From contig DHRN01000081.1 of the NCBI GenBank assembly GCA_002411175.1, positions 11,518-30,460 on the forward strand: a DNA stretch of 18,943 nucleotides, given 5' to 3'. Below, in pieces: positions 6,929 to 14,575 of this stretch. This stretch comes from Anaerolineaceae bacterium UBA5311. GTDB lineage: Bacteria > Chloroflexota > Anaerolineae > Anaerolineales > Anaerolineaceae. The position numbers and the translations under genes are program-made. How positions within the stretch are numbered: the first letter of the stretch is position 1; every line of letters begins with the position of its first letter. The notes under the pieces are model-generated. The model did no database searches, was not told where the DNA came from, and saw only the letters and a list, made by a program, of their open reading frames with translations.

Positions 6929-7790
6929 CTTATCGATTTGTATCCTGGCTCTCAATTCCCGGGACTACTTGCGTAATTGCCTGGATTCCATCGAAGAATT
7001 CCCCCCGGAAGGTGAATACGAAGTCCTGGTAGCTGATAACGGCTCAGATGACGGAACGGTCGAAATGTTGGAGCAGGAATACCCACAGGTGAGGTTGTTC
7101 CGCTTTGAGCGAAACCTCGGTTTTTCAATACCCAATAACCAGATGCTCCACCAGGCAAAAGGAGAATTTCTTCTGGCGCTCAACCCTGATACGAAGCTGA
7201 TTGAAGACTGCTTCAATCCACAGCTTAAGTATCTGAGGGGGAACACCGATGTGGGCATAAGCATCCCCAAAGTATTAAACGCGGACGGGAGTTTCCAGAG
7301 GCAGTCGCGGCGGGGAGAGGCGCGACCGGTTGAGGTGATCGGGTATTTTACAGGACTCGGCAAGCTCTTTTCGCACAGCAGGGCGTTGAATGGATACCTG
7401 ATGTCCTGGCTGCCTGAGGATGAGATCGCTGAGGTCAAGGCGGTTTCGGGGTCCTGCATGTTCATCCGGCGGGAAACCTGGGAGCAGGTTGGCGGCTTTG
7501 ACGAGAATTTCTTTGCCTACCAGGAAGACAGTGACTACTGTCTGCGGGCACGTGAAAAAGGCTGGAAGGTGATGTATGTGCCTTTGAGCCGCATCATTCA
7601 TTATGGGGGAAAGGGAGGCTCAAAAGCCCAGCCCGTCCATAGTATCTATCAATGGCATCGTTCCTATTATCTTTATTACCGCAAACACTTCGCGAAGGAT
7701 TATTTCTTCTTGTTTAATTGGTTCTATTACCTGTTGATGATTGGCAAATTCGCGCTGGCATTGCTGAAAAATATGTTTCAACGACACTAA
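6921..7790 (+). CDS. Family 2 glycosyltransferase (rhamnosyltransferase-like)
   Basis: A 289-residue GT-A fold enzyme. The nucleotide-sugar binding start is LSICILALNSRDYL (4-17) and VADNGSDDGTVEML (38-50). The metal/donor motif is LALNPDTK (86-92), and the acceptor-side motif is GGFDENFFAYQEDSDYCLR (191-209, with E202, D203 and D205). A C-terminal hydrophobic segment (YFFLFNWFYYLLMIGKFALALL) would attach it to the membrane. Likely transfers a deoxyhexose or similar sugar to a lipid-linked or surface glycan; the substrate is unknown. Its ATG overlaps the end of the upstream membrane protein gene by 8 nt, indicating translational coupling. AAGGA directly abuts the ATG and GGGA lies further upstream. 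Confidence 0.88.
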   Translation: MTDLSICILALNSRDYLRNCLDSIEEFPPEGEYEVLVADNGSDDGTVEMLEQEYPQVRLFRFERNLGFSIPNNQMLHQAKGEFLLALNPDTKLIEDCFNPQLKYLRGNTDVGISIPKVLNADGSFQRQSRRGEARPVEVIGYFTGLGKLFSHSRALNGYLMSWLPEDEIAEVKAVSGSCMFIRRETWEQVGGFDENFFAYQEDSDYCLRAREKGWKVMYVPLSRIIHYGGKGGSKAQPVHSIYQWHRSYYLYYRKHFAKDYFFLFNWFYYLLMIGKFALALLKNMFQRH

Positions 7791-7900
7791 TTTCGCACAT
7801 TTCCCTCTTAATGATTGAAACTGATTTTACAAATATTTGAAAAGAGACTTGTTAAGGTTCAGAATCAAATCACTCCAGCATTCATGGAGCGGAAGGATTA

Positions 7901-8368
7901 ATGATGGCGAAAAAAGAGACCAATGGAAAGAATAAATCTGATGATTCAAGCGGAGGTTTCTCTGATGCCGAGAAAAAGGCGATGAAAGAACGCTCCGAAG
8001 AGATCAAGCGTCAAAAAAAGAAGGGGAGTAAGACCGATGAAGAAGCGGCGGTGCTTGAGAAAATCAATGAGATGAAACCAGCCGATAAAACAATCGCGAT
8101 TGGCTTGCATGAGTTGATCAAGCAAAATTTCCCCATGCTGGGTTTCAGGACCTGGTATGGCTTCCCGGCTTACACCAGGGACGGTAAAGTAATTACATTT
8201 TTCCAGCCATCGGGGCGTTTTGACGAGCGCTACTCAAGCCTCGGATTCAGCGAGGATGCGAAACTGGATGATGGTGTCTTTTGGCCCACTTCGTATGCGC
8301 TTGTTGAATGGAATGACCAGGTTGCGGCTGAAATAAAACAATTGATGAAAAAAGCCCTGGAGGGTTGA
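7901..8368 (+). CDS. DUF1801 (YdhG-like) protein
   Basis: A 155-residue soluble protein. Residues 1-50 are a charged, Lys/Glu/Ser-rich linker (FSDAEKKAMKERSEEIKRQK), probably helical. The DUF1801 domain follows (about 50-152), with the family signatures LHELIKQNFPMLGFRTWYGF, PAYTRDGKVITFFQ and RYSSLGFSEDAKLDDGVFWP. Members such as B. subtilis YdhG/Fra have been described as frataxin-like iron chaperones, but that role should not be assumed for this subgroup. AAGGA at 7893-7897 is 3 nt from ATG 7901 and 6 nt from ATG 7904, so either methionine could start the protein. The 110 bp before the gene hold no clear promoter. Confidence 0.85.
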   Translation: MMAKKETNGKNKSDDSSGGFSDAEKKAMKERSEEIKRQKKKGSKTDEEAAVLEKINEMKPADKTIAIGLHELIKQNFPMLGFRTWYGFPAYTRDGKVITFFQPSGRFDERYSSLGFSEDAKLDDGVFWPTSYALVEWNDQVAAEIKQLMKKALEG

Positions 8369-8400
8369 CAAAAAGGACGATTGAATTTCAGGTTCTCTCA

Positions 8401-8652
8401 CCCCCCTGCCCCCCTCTAAAGAGGGGGTAAAAAACCCCTGCCCCCCTCTAAAGAGGGGGTAAAAAACCCTGCCCCCTTCTAAAAAGGAGGTAAAAAGTCC
8501 CTGTCACCCTCTAAAAAGGGGGTTAAAGCACCTGCCCCCCTCTAAAGAGGGGGTAGAAAACCCTGCCCCCCACTAAAAAGGAGGTAAAAACCCACTGTCA
8601 CCCTCTAATAGGGGGTGAGAACCACTGTACCCCTTTGCGGAGGGGGATAGGG
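8401..8652. repeat. Tandem array of eight ~31-bp hairpin repeats
   Basis: Eight units begin with CTG at 8406, 8438, 8469, 8501, 8532, 8563, 8595 and 8625 (period 30-32). Each holds a short C-rich/G-rich hairpin, e.g. CCCCCTC-TAAA-GAGGGGG at 8410-8427. Stems are kept while sequence changes (CACCC...GGGTG in the seventh; CCCCT...AGGGG with a new loop in the last). Units 2-4 and 5-7 are the same ordered trio, offset by exactly 94 bp. It fills the gap between two convergent genes. There are no unique spacers, so it is not CRISPR. On the minus strand each hairpin is followed within about 7 nt by a T-run. Confidence 0.85.
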
Positions 8653-8660
8653 ACATGGCT

Positions 8661-9827
8661 TTATCTGCTCAAGCGCAAAATCTCAGCAGCTTCAGTTGCG
8701 GTGATGTCGCGATGTTCTCCCCTGGTAAAGTTTTCAGCCTCCAGATGGGCTTTGACTTCTTTGGCAACTTTATCCGGGTCGAGACCATAGGCGGTCAGCG
8801 TAGTGGGCATGCCCACGCTGTGGAAGAACGCGCTCAAAGCTTCGATTGTTCGGTCAATTCGCTCTGAATATTTTTGCATTTTCTGGTTGAGGACACGATA
8901 ACCATATTGGTACAGTTTTTCCTGCTTTTGGTCCCGTTTATACCAGAGCAGCCAGGGCAAAACCACAGCCAGCGACTCGGCGTGGTCCAACCCATATAAA
9001 GCCGTGAGTGAGTGTCCGATACCGTGAGTAGACCAGTCCTGGGGGACGCCGACCCCGATCAGATGGTTTAACGCGTTTGTACAAACCCACATGTAATTTG
9101 CCCTGGCGACGTAGTCCGGCGGATCCATCTGCAAAGCTGTCGGAGCCATGTCATGAATCGCCATCAGCAGTCCTTCTGCCTGGCGGTCTTGTACAATCGC
9201 TCCAACCGGGTAGGTCATGTATTGTTCCAGGATGTGGACATAAGCATCCACCAAGCCGTTGCGAATTTGTTTTTGGGGCAGCGAGTAGGTGACCTTGGGA
9301 TCAAGGATGGAAAATTTTGGAAAAACCTTCTCACTGCCGAAGGACATTTTCTGTCCTTTTTCACGGTGAGAAATAACACTGTTTCGGTTCATTTCACTGC
9401 CAGTTGCCGGCAAGGTAAGCACGGCGGCAAAAGGGATTGCTTTTTTGAGCCCACTGCCCAGACCTTGGGCGATGATATCCCACGGGTCTTCTCCTTGGTA
9501 ATGTGCCGCGGCTGCGATAAACTTGGTGCCATCAATCACCGAACCACCTCCAACAGCAAGGAGGAAGTCGATCTGATTCTTTTTTACCAATTTAACCGCT
9601 TTCATAAGCGTGGCATAGTCGGGATTGGGCTCGATGCCACCAAATTCGAATAATTCGTGTTTGCGCAGGGCATCGGCGACCTGCAGGTAAACCCCGTTTT
9701 TCTTGATGGAGCCGCCGCCATAGAGCAAAAGAACACGAGCCTTCCGGGGAATCAGTTTTTTTAGTTTCGCGATGCTGCCCTCGCCAAAAATAATCCTGGT
9801 TGGGTTATAGAATTCGAAATTGTTCAT
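8661..9827 (-). CDS. yqhD: Iron-type alcohol dehydrogenase, YqhD-like NADPH-dependent aldehyde reductase
   Basis: A 388-residue group III (iron-containing family) alcohol dehydrogenase, nearly the same length as E. coli YqhD (387) and similar along its whole length (MNNFEFYNPTRIIFGEGSI, EFGGIEPNPDYATLMKAVKL, GVPQDWSTHGIGHSLTA). The dinucleotide-binding motifs are YGGGS (36-40) and AVGGGSVIDGTKF (91-103). Metal ligands D194, H198, H268 and H282 are all present; YqhD itself binds zinc. The enzyme reduces a range of aldehydes to alcohols with NADPH, helping against reactive aldehydes or in fermentation. AAGGAG at 9835-9840 supports the start. It is transcribed in the same direction as the CDF and trpS genes but separated by 78 bp containing a possible operator. 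Confidence 0.93.
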   Translation of the reverse strand: MNNFEFYNPTRIIFGEGSIAKLKKLIPRKARVLLLYGGGSIKKNGVYLQVADALRKHELFEFGGIEPNPDYATLMKAVKLVKKNQIDFLLAVGGGSVIDGTKFIAAAAHYQGEDPWDIIAQGLGSGLKKAIPFAAVLTLPATGSEMNRNSVISHREKGQKMSFGSEKVFPKFSILDPKVTYSLPQKQIRNGLVDAYVHILEQYMTYPVGAIVQDRQAEGLLMAIHDMAPTALQMDPPDYVARANYMWVCTNALNHLIGVGVPQDWSTHGIGHSLTALYGLDHAESLAVVLPWLLWYKRDQKQEKLYQYGYRVLNQKMQKYSERIDRTIEALSAFFHSVGMPTTLTAYGLDPDKVAKEVKAHLEAENFTRGEHRDITATEAAEILRLSR

Positions 9828-9848
9828 TTTTAAGCTCCTTTTACGGGA

Positions 9849-9874
9849 ATATCATCAGTCAGAATCAATGATAT
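9849..9874. promoter_or_regulatory. Possible operator upstream of yqhD
   Basis: ATATCAT (9849-9855) and ATGATAT (9868-9874) form a 7-bp inverted repeat with a 12-nt centre, about 21-47 bp before the yqhD start. On the minus strand TTGATA overlaps the distal arm. It could bind a regulator; sequence alone does not identify one. Confidence 0.3.
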
Positions 9875-9905
9875 CAAATTATCGGGAATAATTCCGCACA
9901 GATCT

Positions 9906-10835
9906 TTATGTGCCGGGTTTCGGATGATAGTGAACATGGACAGCTTTGAGAAAATCAACCCCTTGAAGCAAACGTTTTTCAACTTCTTCGGCAACCTGAT
10001 GTCCTTCGTGAACGCTTAGATCACCCGAGACAAAAATATTCATGTTGATCACCAAATATTGCCCGAAACGATGCGCCTGGATGGTCTCGATTCCCTCTAA
10101 TCCGGGGGTTTCATGCAGTAATGTGTGGATTTGTTTTTCCAGCGCTTTGCCCGGGACGGTATCCATGAGGATATTCGTGGAATCACGCAGGATCTCGATT
10201 CCTGACATGAGGAAGAAAATTGCGACTAGCGCGCCTGCCAAAGGGTCTGCCCAATAATAGCCGAACTGGCTTGCCAGAGTGCCGGTAACAACCGCGCCAG
10301 CAGATAAAATGTCATTGCGATGGTCTAAAGCCAGGGCGATAATGGTCGAATTGTCCGTTTTCCTGCCTGAAGCGCGGGTGTATAAAAACAGGACGGTCTT
10401 CAATAACATGGTAAACAATGCCACATAGAGCGCGATCGGGCTGATAGCGGTGAAATCGGCGGGGTTTTGGAAGTAATCAACCAGGGTCTGAACCGAATTC
10501 CAAAAAATTGTAAAGGCAGCAGTGGCAATGAAGGCGCCGATCACGAGAGCGCCGATGCTCTCAAACTGGCTGTGCCCATAAGGGTGCTCATCATCAGCTG
10601 GTTTAACAGACGCCCGAATAAGTATTGCAATTGTTACGTTATAGACGACGTCGGAGGCGGAGTTAATTCCATCGGCGAGCAAAGCCGCGGAATGAGTAAA
10701 AACCCCGACAATTGTTTTTAAAAGTGCCAGGAGAATATTGGCAATCAGCGCGATATTAATCGCCCTGCTGCTCAGCTTTGACCTTGCTGCAGAGTCTTTT
10801 ACAACCCCTTCTGAAGTGGTCGTTTCCATTGACAT
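9906..10835 (-). CDS. Cation diffusion facilitator metal exporter, probably Mn(II) type
   Basis: A 309-residue CDF transporter exchanging a divalent metal for protons across the cytoplasmic membrane. Six hydrophobic helices lie between about residues 25 and 215, followed by a ferredoxin-like cytoplasmic domain (about 220-305, ending VHVHYHPK). Family marks are SAALLADGINSASDVV in helix 2, HPYGHSQFE in the helix 2-3 loop and ALDHRNDILSAGAV in helix 5. The four transport-site positions are N58, D62, D171 and D175, unlike the HD-HD set of zinc exporters and like manganese CDFs. The ATG directly abuts the trpS TAA with no clear Shine-Dalgarno, so it is probably translated by coupling from the trpS message. 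Metal choice is inference. Confidence 0.87.
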   Translation of the reverse strand: MSMETTTSEGVVKDSAARSKLSSRAINIALIANILLALLKTIVGVFTHSAALLADGINSASDVVYNVTIAILIRASVKPADDEHPYGHSQFESIGALVIGAFIATAAFTIFWNSVQTLVDYFQNPADFTAISPIALYVALFTMLLKTVLFLYTRASGRKTDNSTIIALALDHRNDILSAGAVVTGTLASQFGYYWADPLAGALVAIFFLMSGIEILRDSTNILMDTVPGKALEKQIHTLLHETPGLEGIETIQAHRFGQYLVINMNIFVSGDLSVHEGHQVAEEVEKRLLQGVDFLKAVHVHYHPKPGT

Positions 10836-11828
10836 TTAGAGGTCTAATCCAACTGATTTTCGAACTTTTGCCAATACGGGGCGACCTAACTCACGGGCTC
10901 GTTCAGCTCCGTTTTTCAAAATCGTGTCAATTTCTGATTTATTTTCCATTAATTCGATGTAACGCTGTCTTGCAGGTGCAAAAGTGCTCAGTATGTTTTC
11001 GTAGAGCTCTTCCTTAAGCCTCCCATAACCCAAACCGCCATGCAGATAAAGCTGGCGAACCTCTTCGACCCGTTCTGGGGTTCCAAAAAACCTGAAAATC
11101 TGGAACAAATTGTCCACATCCGGATTTTTGGGCTCTTCCGGCAGTGTGCTGTCGGTGACGATGCGCATCACCTGTTTGCGCAGGTCTTTCTCAGCGATGA
11201 ATATCGGCAGCGTGTTATTGTAACTTTTGCTCATCTTGCGACCATCTGTGCCGGGGATAGACTGGACCTCTTCAGCAATGAGACCTTCGGGGAGTTTGAG
11301 CGTCTTGCCGTAGATTCGGTTTAGGTTTTCAGCGATATCGCGGGCAATCTCGACGTGTTGTCTTTGATCCATCCCCACAGGAACGACATCCGAATCATAA
11401 AGCAGAATATCGGCTGCCATCAGGATGGGATAGGTGTAAAGCCCCATATTCACGCCATCATCCGGATCGCGTCCGGTTTCGGCATTTTTATCCAGCATGG
11501 CTTTGTAGGCATGAGCACGGTTCATCAAGCCCTTGGGGGTGACAGCGGAGAGAATAGTGGTCAGCTCGGGGATTTCATGGATGTCGGATTGACGGAAGAA
11601 AATCGCTTTTTCGGTGTCGAGTCCAAAGGCGATCCAGGAGGCAGCCACTTCATAGATAAGCTGCTGCAATTCTTTGGGCTGCGGATTGCTGTTGAGGGCG
11701 TGCAGATCGGCAACAAAATAGACACCAAAGTATTTTTCTGTCAACGCCAACGCGGGCTTGATCGCTCCGAAATAATTGCCGATGTGGATGCTCCCGGTCG
11801 GCTTGATACCAGTCAATGAAATTTTCAT
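10836..11828 (-). CDS. trpS: Tryptophanyl-tRNA synthetase
   Basis: A 330-residue class I aminoacyl-tRNA synthetase that charges tRNA-Trp. The HIGH-type motif PTGSIHIGN (10-18) and the KMSKS motif (198-202) are intact, as is the TrpRS-specific YPILMAADILLYDSDVVPVG segment with DQRQHVEIARDI. Length is normal for bacterial TrpRS. The frame is open 14 codons further upstream, but AGGAG (11837-11841) sits 8 nt before ATG 11828 and the protein then begins MKISLTGIKPTGS as expected. It leads a two-gene unit with the CDF exporter. The leader is short (about 30 nt from the -10 box), so there is no room for a T-box. Confidence 0.95.
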   Translation of the reverse strand: MKISLTGIKPTGSIHIGNYFGAIKPALALTEKYFGVYFVADLHALNSNPQPKELQQLIYEVAASWIAFGLDTEKAIFFRQSDIHEIPELTTILSAVTPKGLMNRAHAYKAMLDKNAETGRDPDDGVNMGLYTYPILMAADILLYDSDVVPVGMDQRQHVEIARDIAENLNRIYGKTLKLPEGLIAEEVQSIPGTDGRKMSKSYNNTLPIFIAEKDLRKQVMRIVTDSTLPEEPKNPDVDNLFQIFRFFGTPERVEEVRQLYLHGGLGYGRLKEELYENILSTFAPARQRYIELMENKSEIDTILKNGAERARELGRPVLAKVRKSVGLDL

Positions 11829-11858
11829 GATGCTAACTCCTGTGTTTCGTGACCTCTG

Positions 11859-11887
11859 ATTATAAATCATACCGTAGTGAATGTTGA
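11859..11887 (-). promoter_or_regulatory. Promoter of trpS
   Basis: Minus-strand TCAACA (11882-11887, 4 of 6), a 17-bp spacer and perfect TATAAT (11859-11864), 30 nt before the trpS ATG. The GAATTGC edge of element A ends 42 bp upstream of the -10 box. Confidence 0.55.
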
Positions 11888-11906
11888 AGCGAGGTCTGGC
11901 ATCGCA

Positions 11907-11984
11907 GCAATTCTCAATATGGAAAAATTTGTTTATTTTGTGTGAATGAAAGCGCAGCGTAGGGGACGGCTGCCACGCCGTCCC
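11907..11984 (-). repeat. Element A copy upstream of trpS
   Basis: On the plus strand it starts GCAATTCTCAATATGG and ends in a perfect hairpin: GTAG (11959-11962), GGGACGGC (11963-11970), 6-nt loop, GCCGTCCC (11977-11984). The full-length form includes a GTGAATGAAAGCGC segment shared with the copy at 14576. It lies between the divergent trpS and DUF998 genes; its GAATTGC end faces trpS. Confidence 0.8.
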
Positions 11985-12063
11985 GCTCTACAGGACTGCT
12001 GCCGCATTGCCTGATGATAAAAACAGGCTATAGAGATTGCGAAGTAACTGTCGGGTCCTAGTT

Positions 12064-12069
12064 TATAAT
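12064..12069 (+). promoter_or_regulatory. Probable -10 box of the DUF998 gene
   Basis: Perfect TATAAT 32 bp upstream of the ATG, in an A/T-rich stretch. No convincing -35. A sequence resembling the element A end (TATAGAGATTGC, 12029-12040) lies just upstream but at a different spacing. Confidence 0.45.
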
Positions 12070-12101
12070 TAAATTAGTTGTGTTTTAAGAAAAGGAGCAT
12101 A

Positions 12102-12755
12102 ATGAACCATCTCGCAAGACCTGAAATGTTTAAAATCGCCGGAATAGCCGGGGTAATCTTTGGATTGATTGGTGTGATCACGCCCAGTCTGTTCTACAAG
12201 GGAACCAAAGGACAAAAATATTCATTTTTAAATCATTTCATTTCTGAGCTGGGCGAACAGGGGGTATCGCGATTTGCCTGGGTGTTCAACCTTGGGATGA
12301 TCCTGGCGGGTGTTTGCATCGTGATCGCCAGCCTCTCTTTGGGGCTGCTCTTGCCCGGGTTTTGGGCGAAAGCAGGCATGGTATTGGGCGTGGCGACTGG
12401 TATCGCCTTGAGCCTGGTCGGAGTATTCCCAATGAATAAAATGAAAGGTCATATTAATGCGGCAACGGCTTTCTTCAGAGGCGGGCTGTTGATGGTTTTG
12501 TTTTTCTCTCTCGCAATGGTGCTGCAAGGGGGAGAAAACCCGGTTGTGCCCAGAGCGCTGGGGATGGTTGGGATGATTCCTGTCTTGGCTTTTGGCATAT
12601 TCTTGGGATTGATGTGGTCGGTACGCAATGAGGAACGCCACGCACTCGATACAACCGAGTTTGACCGCCCCCGCGTGTGGAAGTTTGCTGTTTCGGAATG
12701 GTCGATCTATTTCGCGTTTATCTTCTGGATTTTGATGGTTGCGCTTGTAATTTAG
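12102..12755 (+). CDS. DUF998 family membrane protein
   Basis: A 217-residue integral membrane protein with six hydrophobic segments by eye, starting IAGIAGVIFGLIGVITPSLF (about 12-31). YSFLNHFISELGEQGVSRFAWVFNLGMI (about 40-67) is the characteristic DUF998 region, with the conserved N-x-I-S-E-L-G core. GVFPMNKMKGHINAATAFF, in the middle, matches the conserved second half. Biochemical role unknown. AAGGAG (12092-12097) lies 4 nt before the ATG, the same short spacing as in the yitT gene. A TTG eight codons upstream is less likely. Its TAG overlaps the TAA of the convergent DUF454 gene by four bases in total. Confidence 0.85.
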   Translation: MNHLARPEMFKIAGIAGVIFGLIGVITPSLFYKGTKGQKYSFLNHFISELGEQGVSRFAWVFNLGMILAGVCIVIASLSLGLLLPGFWAKAGMVLGVATGIALSLVGVFPMNKMKGHINAATAFFRGGLLMVLFFSLAMVLQGGENPVVPRALGMVGMIPVLAFGIFLGLMWSVRNEERHALDTTEFDRPRVWKFAVSEWSIYFAFIFWILMVALVI

Positions 12756-13114
12756 CGGTCCGCGTTTTTCAAACTCAGAACGTGAATGCTCACGGCAAGG
12801 GCAATCAGAATCAGGAGTGCTTTTAACCAGATTTTCTCCACAATGAAAGCAGAGAAAAGGATCGTAGGCCACAAAAGAGCCATCGCGAGGATTTTGCTGC
12901 GCCTGTCTACTGTTTTGTGTTCCAGGTAGTTGTGAACCGGAGGTCCAAACAATTTGTGATTAAAGAGCCAGGTTGCCATGCGTTCAGAACTGCGAAGAAA
13001 CATCGCTCCCGCGAGGATCAAGAAAGGCGTGGTCGGCAAAACAGGCAAAGCCATGCCCAGAATTCCAAGCCCTAATGCCAGAAAGCCAACAAATATGAAA
13101 AAACCGCGCCGCAT
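12752..13114 (-). CDS. YbaN/DUF454 family small membrane protein
   Basis: A 120-residue membrane protein. It begins with a helix carrying the family signature GFLALGLGILGMALPVLPTTPF (about 10-31), followed by LILAGAMFLRSSERMATWLFNH and the polar loop KLFGPPVHNYLEHKTVDRRSK. Two more hydrophobic segments come after that (about 77-112). This matches DUF454 (E. coli YbaN), whose function is unknown. The ATG has only a weak AGG upstream. A TATAAT lies 29 nt before the start. The 3' end overlaps the convergent DUF998 gene by four bases, so there is no space for a shared terminator between them. Confidence 0.87.
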   Translation of the reverse strand: MRRGFFIFVGFLALGLGILGMALPVLPTTPFLILAGAMFLRSSERMATWLFNHKLFGPPVHNYLEHKTVDRRSKILAMALLWPTILFSAFIVEKIWLKALLILIALAVSIHVLSLKNADR

Positions 13115-13143
13115 TAAACCTAACCTATCGATGATGACCTGGG

Positions 13144-13149
13144 ATTATA
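13144..13149 (-). promoter_or_regulatory. Probable -10 box of the DUF454 gene
   Basis: Perfect TATAAT on the minus strand, 29 nt before the ATG, the same spacing as for the 1316-1705 gene. The best -35 candidate at 17 bp (TTTCTA) is weak. Confidence 0.45.
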
Positions 13150-13245
13150 ACACTGCTTAATTATGTTAGAAATTGCGTAAAAGCGGGCAGTTTCAGTTGA
13201 ACGTTGGCTGCAGGAGCTGCAACAATTTAAAGCCAGGCAGATGAT

Positions 13246-14511
13246 TCAACCTCTTTTTGTTGCTTCGATGGTTGAGCTGATGGCGGCTGCCTTTTCTTTT
13301 TGATTCCCGTTTATGCTTTTGATAAACAGGAAACCCATCAGGACACCCAGGAGCGACAAGCTGATCCAGAGCAGGTCGGTATTGGCGAGATTTTCAAGTG
13401 CGGAGGCGATTATTGGCACACCGGCAGCAATTCCCAAACTATTGGCAAATTGGACGGTTCCGTAATATTTGCTGTAATCTTCCTTGCTGAAGAAATAATT
13501 TGCCAACCAGGTGATGGACACCGTGCCGATGGCTAAACCAATCCCGATGTTAATCAGCATGAGAGCCAGCATGATCGGCGCATCGATGACCACCATCAAT
13601 GCAAGGCTGAGAGCCATTGTTAATCCAGCGACAACCGTGGCAGCTTTCGCCCCCAATCGGTCGTAAAGGAAGCCCAGGATGAACTTGCCAATCACCAGGG
13701 AAGCGGCGTAAGCAGAAGTTACAAAAGAAACCCGGCTTACGGGGAAATTGAGGTCCTTCAGATAAGTGGGAAGGTTCGCCAGAACAGCCCCACCGGTAAA
13801 TCCGGCGAGGAAGGCACCTGACAAAAAAGCCCATACCCAGGCTCGAGCAAACAGAGGAGCAGCCTGGTTGGCGGTGGCGGTTTCGGCGGGTGTTTGCCTG
13901 ACCTGGGTTTCACCTTTTGTCAATTGCGTGACCAGGATTCCGCAGGGAAGGGTGATGGCGAGGGTGACCACAGCCAAAAGCAGGTAGCCGTCCCTCCAAC
14001 CGGAGTTGTTGATCAGGGTGTTGATAATCGGGTTGAGAACCATGGCACCCAGCCCACTACCCGCCAGTGCCGCGCTGAGGGTTAGGCCCGTTTTCGAAGT
14101 GAAGTGCCGGGTGACAATAATCGAGACGGGGATGATCGAGCTGCCCGCGTAAGCAATTCCGATAACCATGGCAAGAGCATAAAAGTGATACAAGTCTGTT
14201 GCAGCTTGCATTCCCATAAAGGACAAGCCTAAAATCATGATGCAGATGACCATTCCTGCCTGGAGCGGCTTTTTTGAGTAGTGCAAGCCCCAAAACAGAG
14301 AGGCGATCATCGCGGAAATGGCTGTAATCGTACCGGTCAGAGAGAAGGACGCCCGGCTGACCTCCAGGTCAAGCGAGACGATGGGGTAAAAGATGCTCAA
14401 GACCATGTTCACAATCCCCATGGTGGTAGCCATGAGCAACACACAGCATAACAAGATGAGGATGTCTTTAAATGAAAGTGAGCGTTTTTCCATGGCTATC
14501 AATCTGGTCAT
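13246..14511 (-). CDS. Major facilitator superfamily transporter (OFA/monocarboxylate-like)
   Basis: About 421 residues with 12 hydrophobic helices in two halves. The halves are separated by a polar loop around residues 205-225 (TKGETQVRQTPAETATANQ). The ASFSLTGTITAISAM region in helix 1-2, GWRDGYLLLAV before helix 6, and the LYDRLGAKAATVVAG loop between helices 8 and 9 fit MFS carriers related to the oxalate/formate and monocarboxylate groups. The substrate is unknown. Start is uncertain: ATG 14511 and ATG 14493 both lack a Shine-Dalgarno, and a TTG at 14541 is open too. ATG 14511 is taken because TACAAT lies 18 nt upstream. Monocistronic by layout; about 130 bp of featureless DNA separates it from the DUF454 gene. 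Confidence 0.85.
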   Translation of the reverse strand: MTRLIAMEKRSLSFKDILILLCCVLLMATTMGIVNMVLSIFYPIVSLDLEVSRASFSLTGTITAISAMIASLFWGLHYSKKPLQAGMVICIMILGLSFMGMQAATDLYHFYALAMVIGIAYAGSSIIPVSIIVTRHFTSKTGLTLSAALAGSGLGAMVLNPIINTLINNSGWRDGYLLLAVVTLAITLPCGILVTQLTKGETQVRQTPAETATANQAAPLFARAWVWAFLSGAFLAGFTGGAVLANLPTYLKDLNFPVSRVSFVTSAYAASLVIGKFILGFLYDRLGAKAATVVAGLTMALSLALMVVIDAPIMLALMLINIGIGLAIGTVSITWLANYFFSKEDYSKYYGTVQFANSLGIAAGVPIIASALENLANTDLLWISLSLLGVLMGFLFIKSINGNQKEKAAAISSTIEATKRG

Positions 14512-14529
14512 TGGTTTGAGCAAAGTTTG

Positions 14530-14535
14530 ATTGTA
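14530..14535 (-). promoter_or_regulatory. Possible -10 box of the MFS gene
   Basis: TACAAT on the minus strand (5 of 6 to TATAAT), 18 nt before ATG 14511 and 40 bp after the edge of element A. No good -35. Confidence 0.35.
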
Positions 14536-14575
14536 AAGCAAAATCGGTAACTTGAGCGATAGAGTAACAAAAAAT

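Noticed and set aside
8577..8590. AAGGAGGT, a perfect Shine-Dalgarno-like sequence in two units of the tandem array (also near 8483)
   Set aside because: No start codon with a credible reading frame follows at suitable spacing; it arises from the hairpin stem.
8401..8652. CRISPR array
   Set aside because: Units are contiguous hairpins with short A-rich joints; there are no unique spacers of constant length and no cas genes nearby.
11829..11907. T-box or other leader riboswitch for trpS
   Set aside because: The distance from the -10 box to the ATG is only about 30 nt, too short for such a leader.
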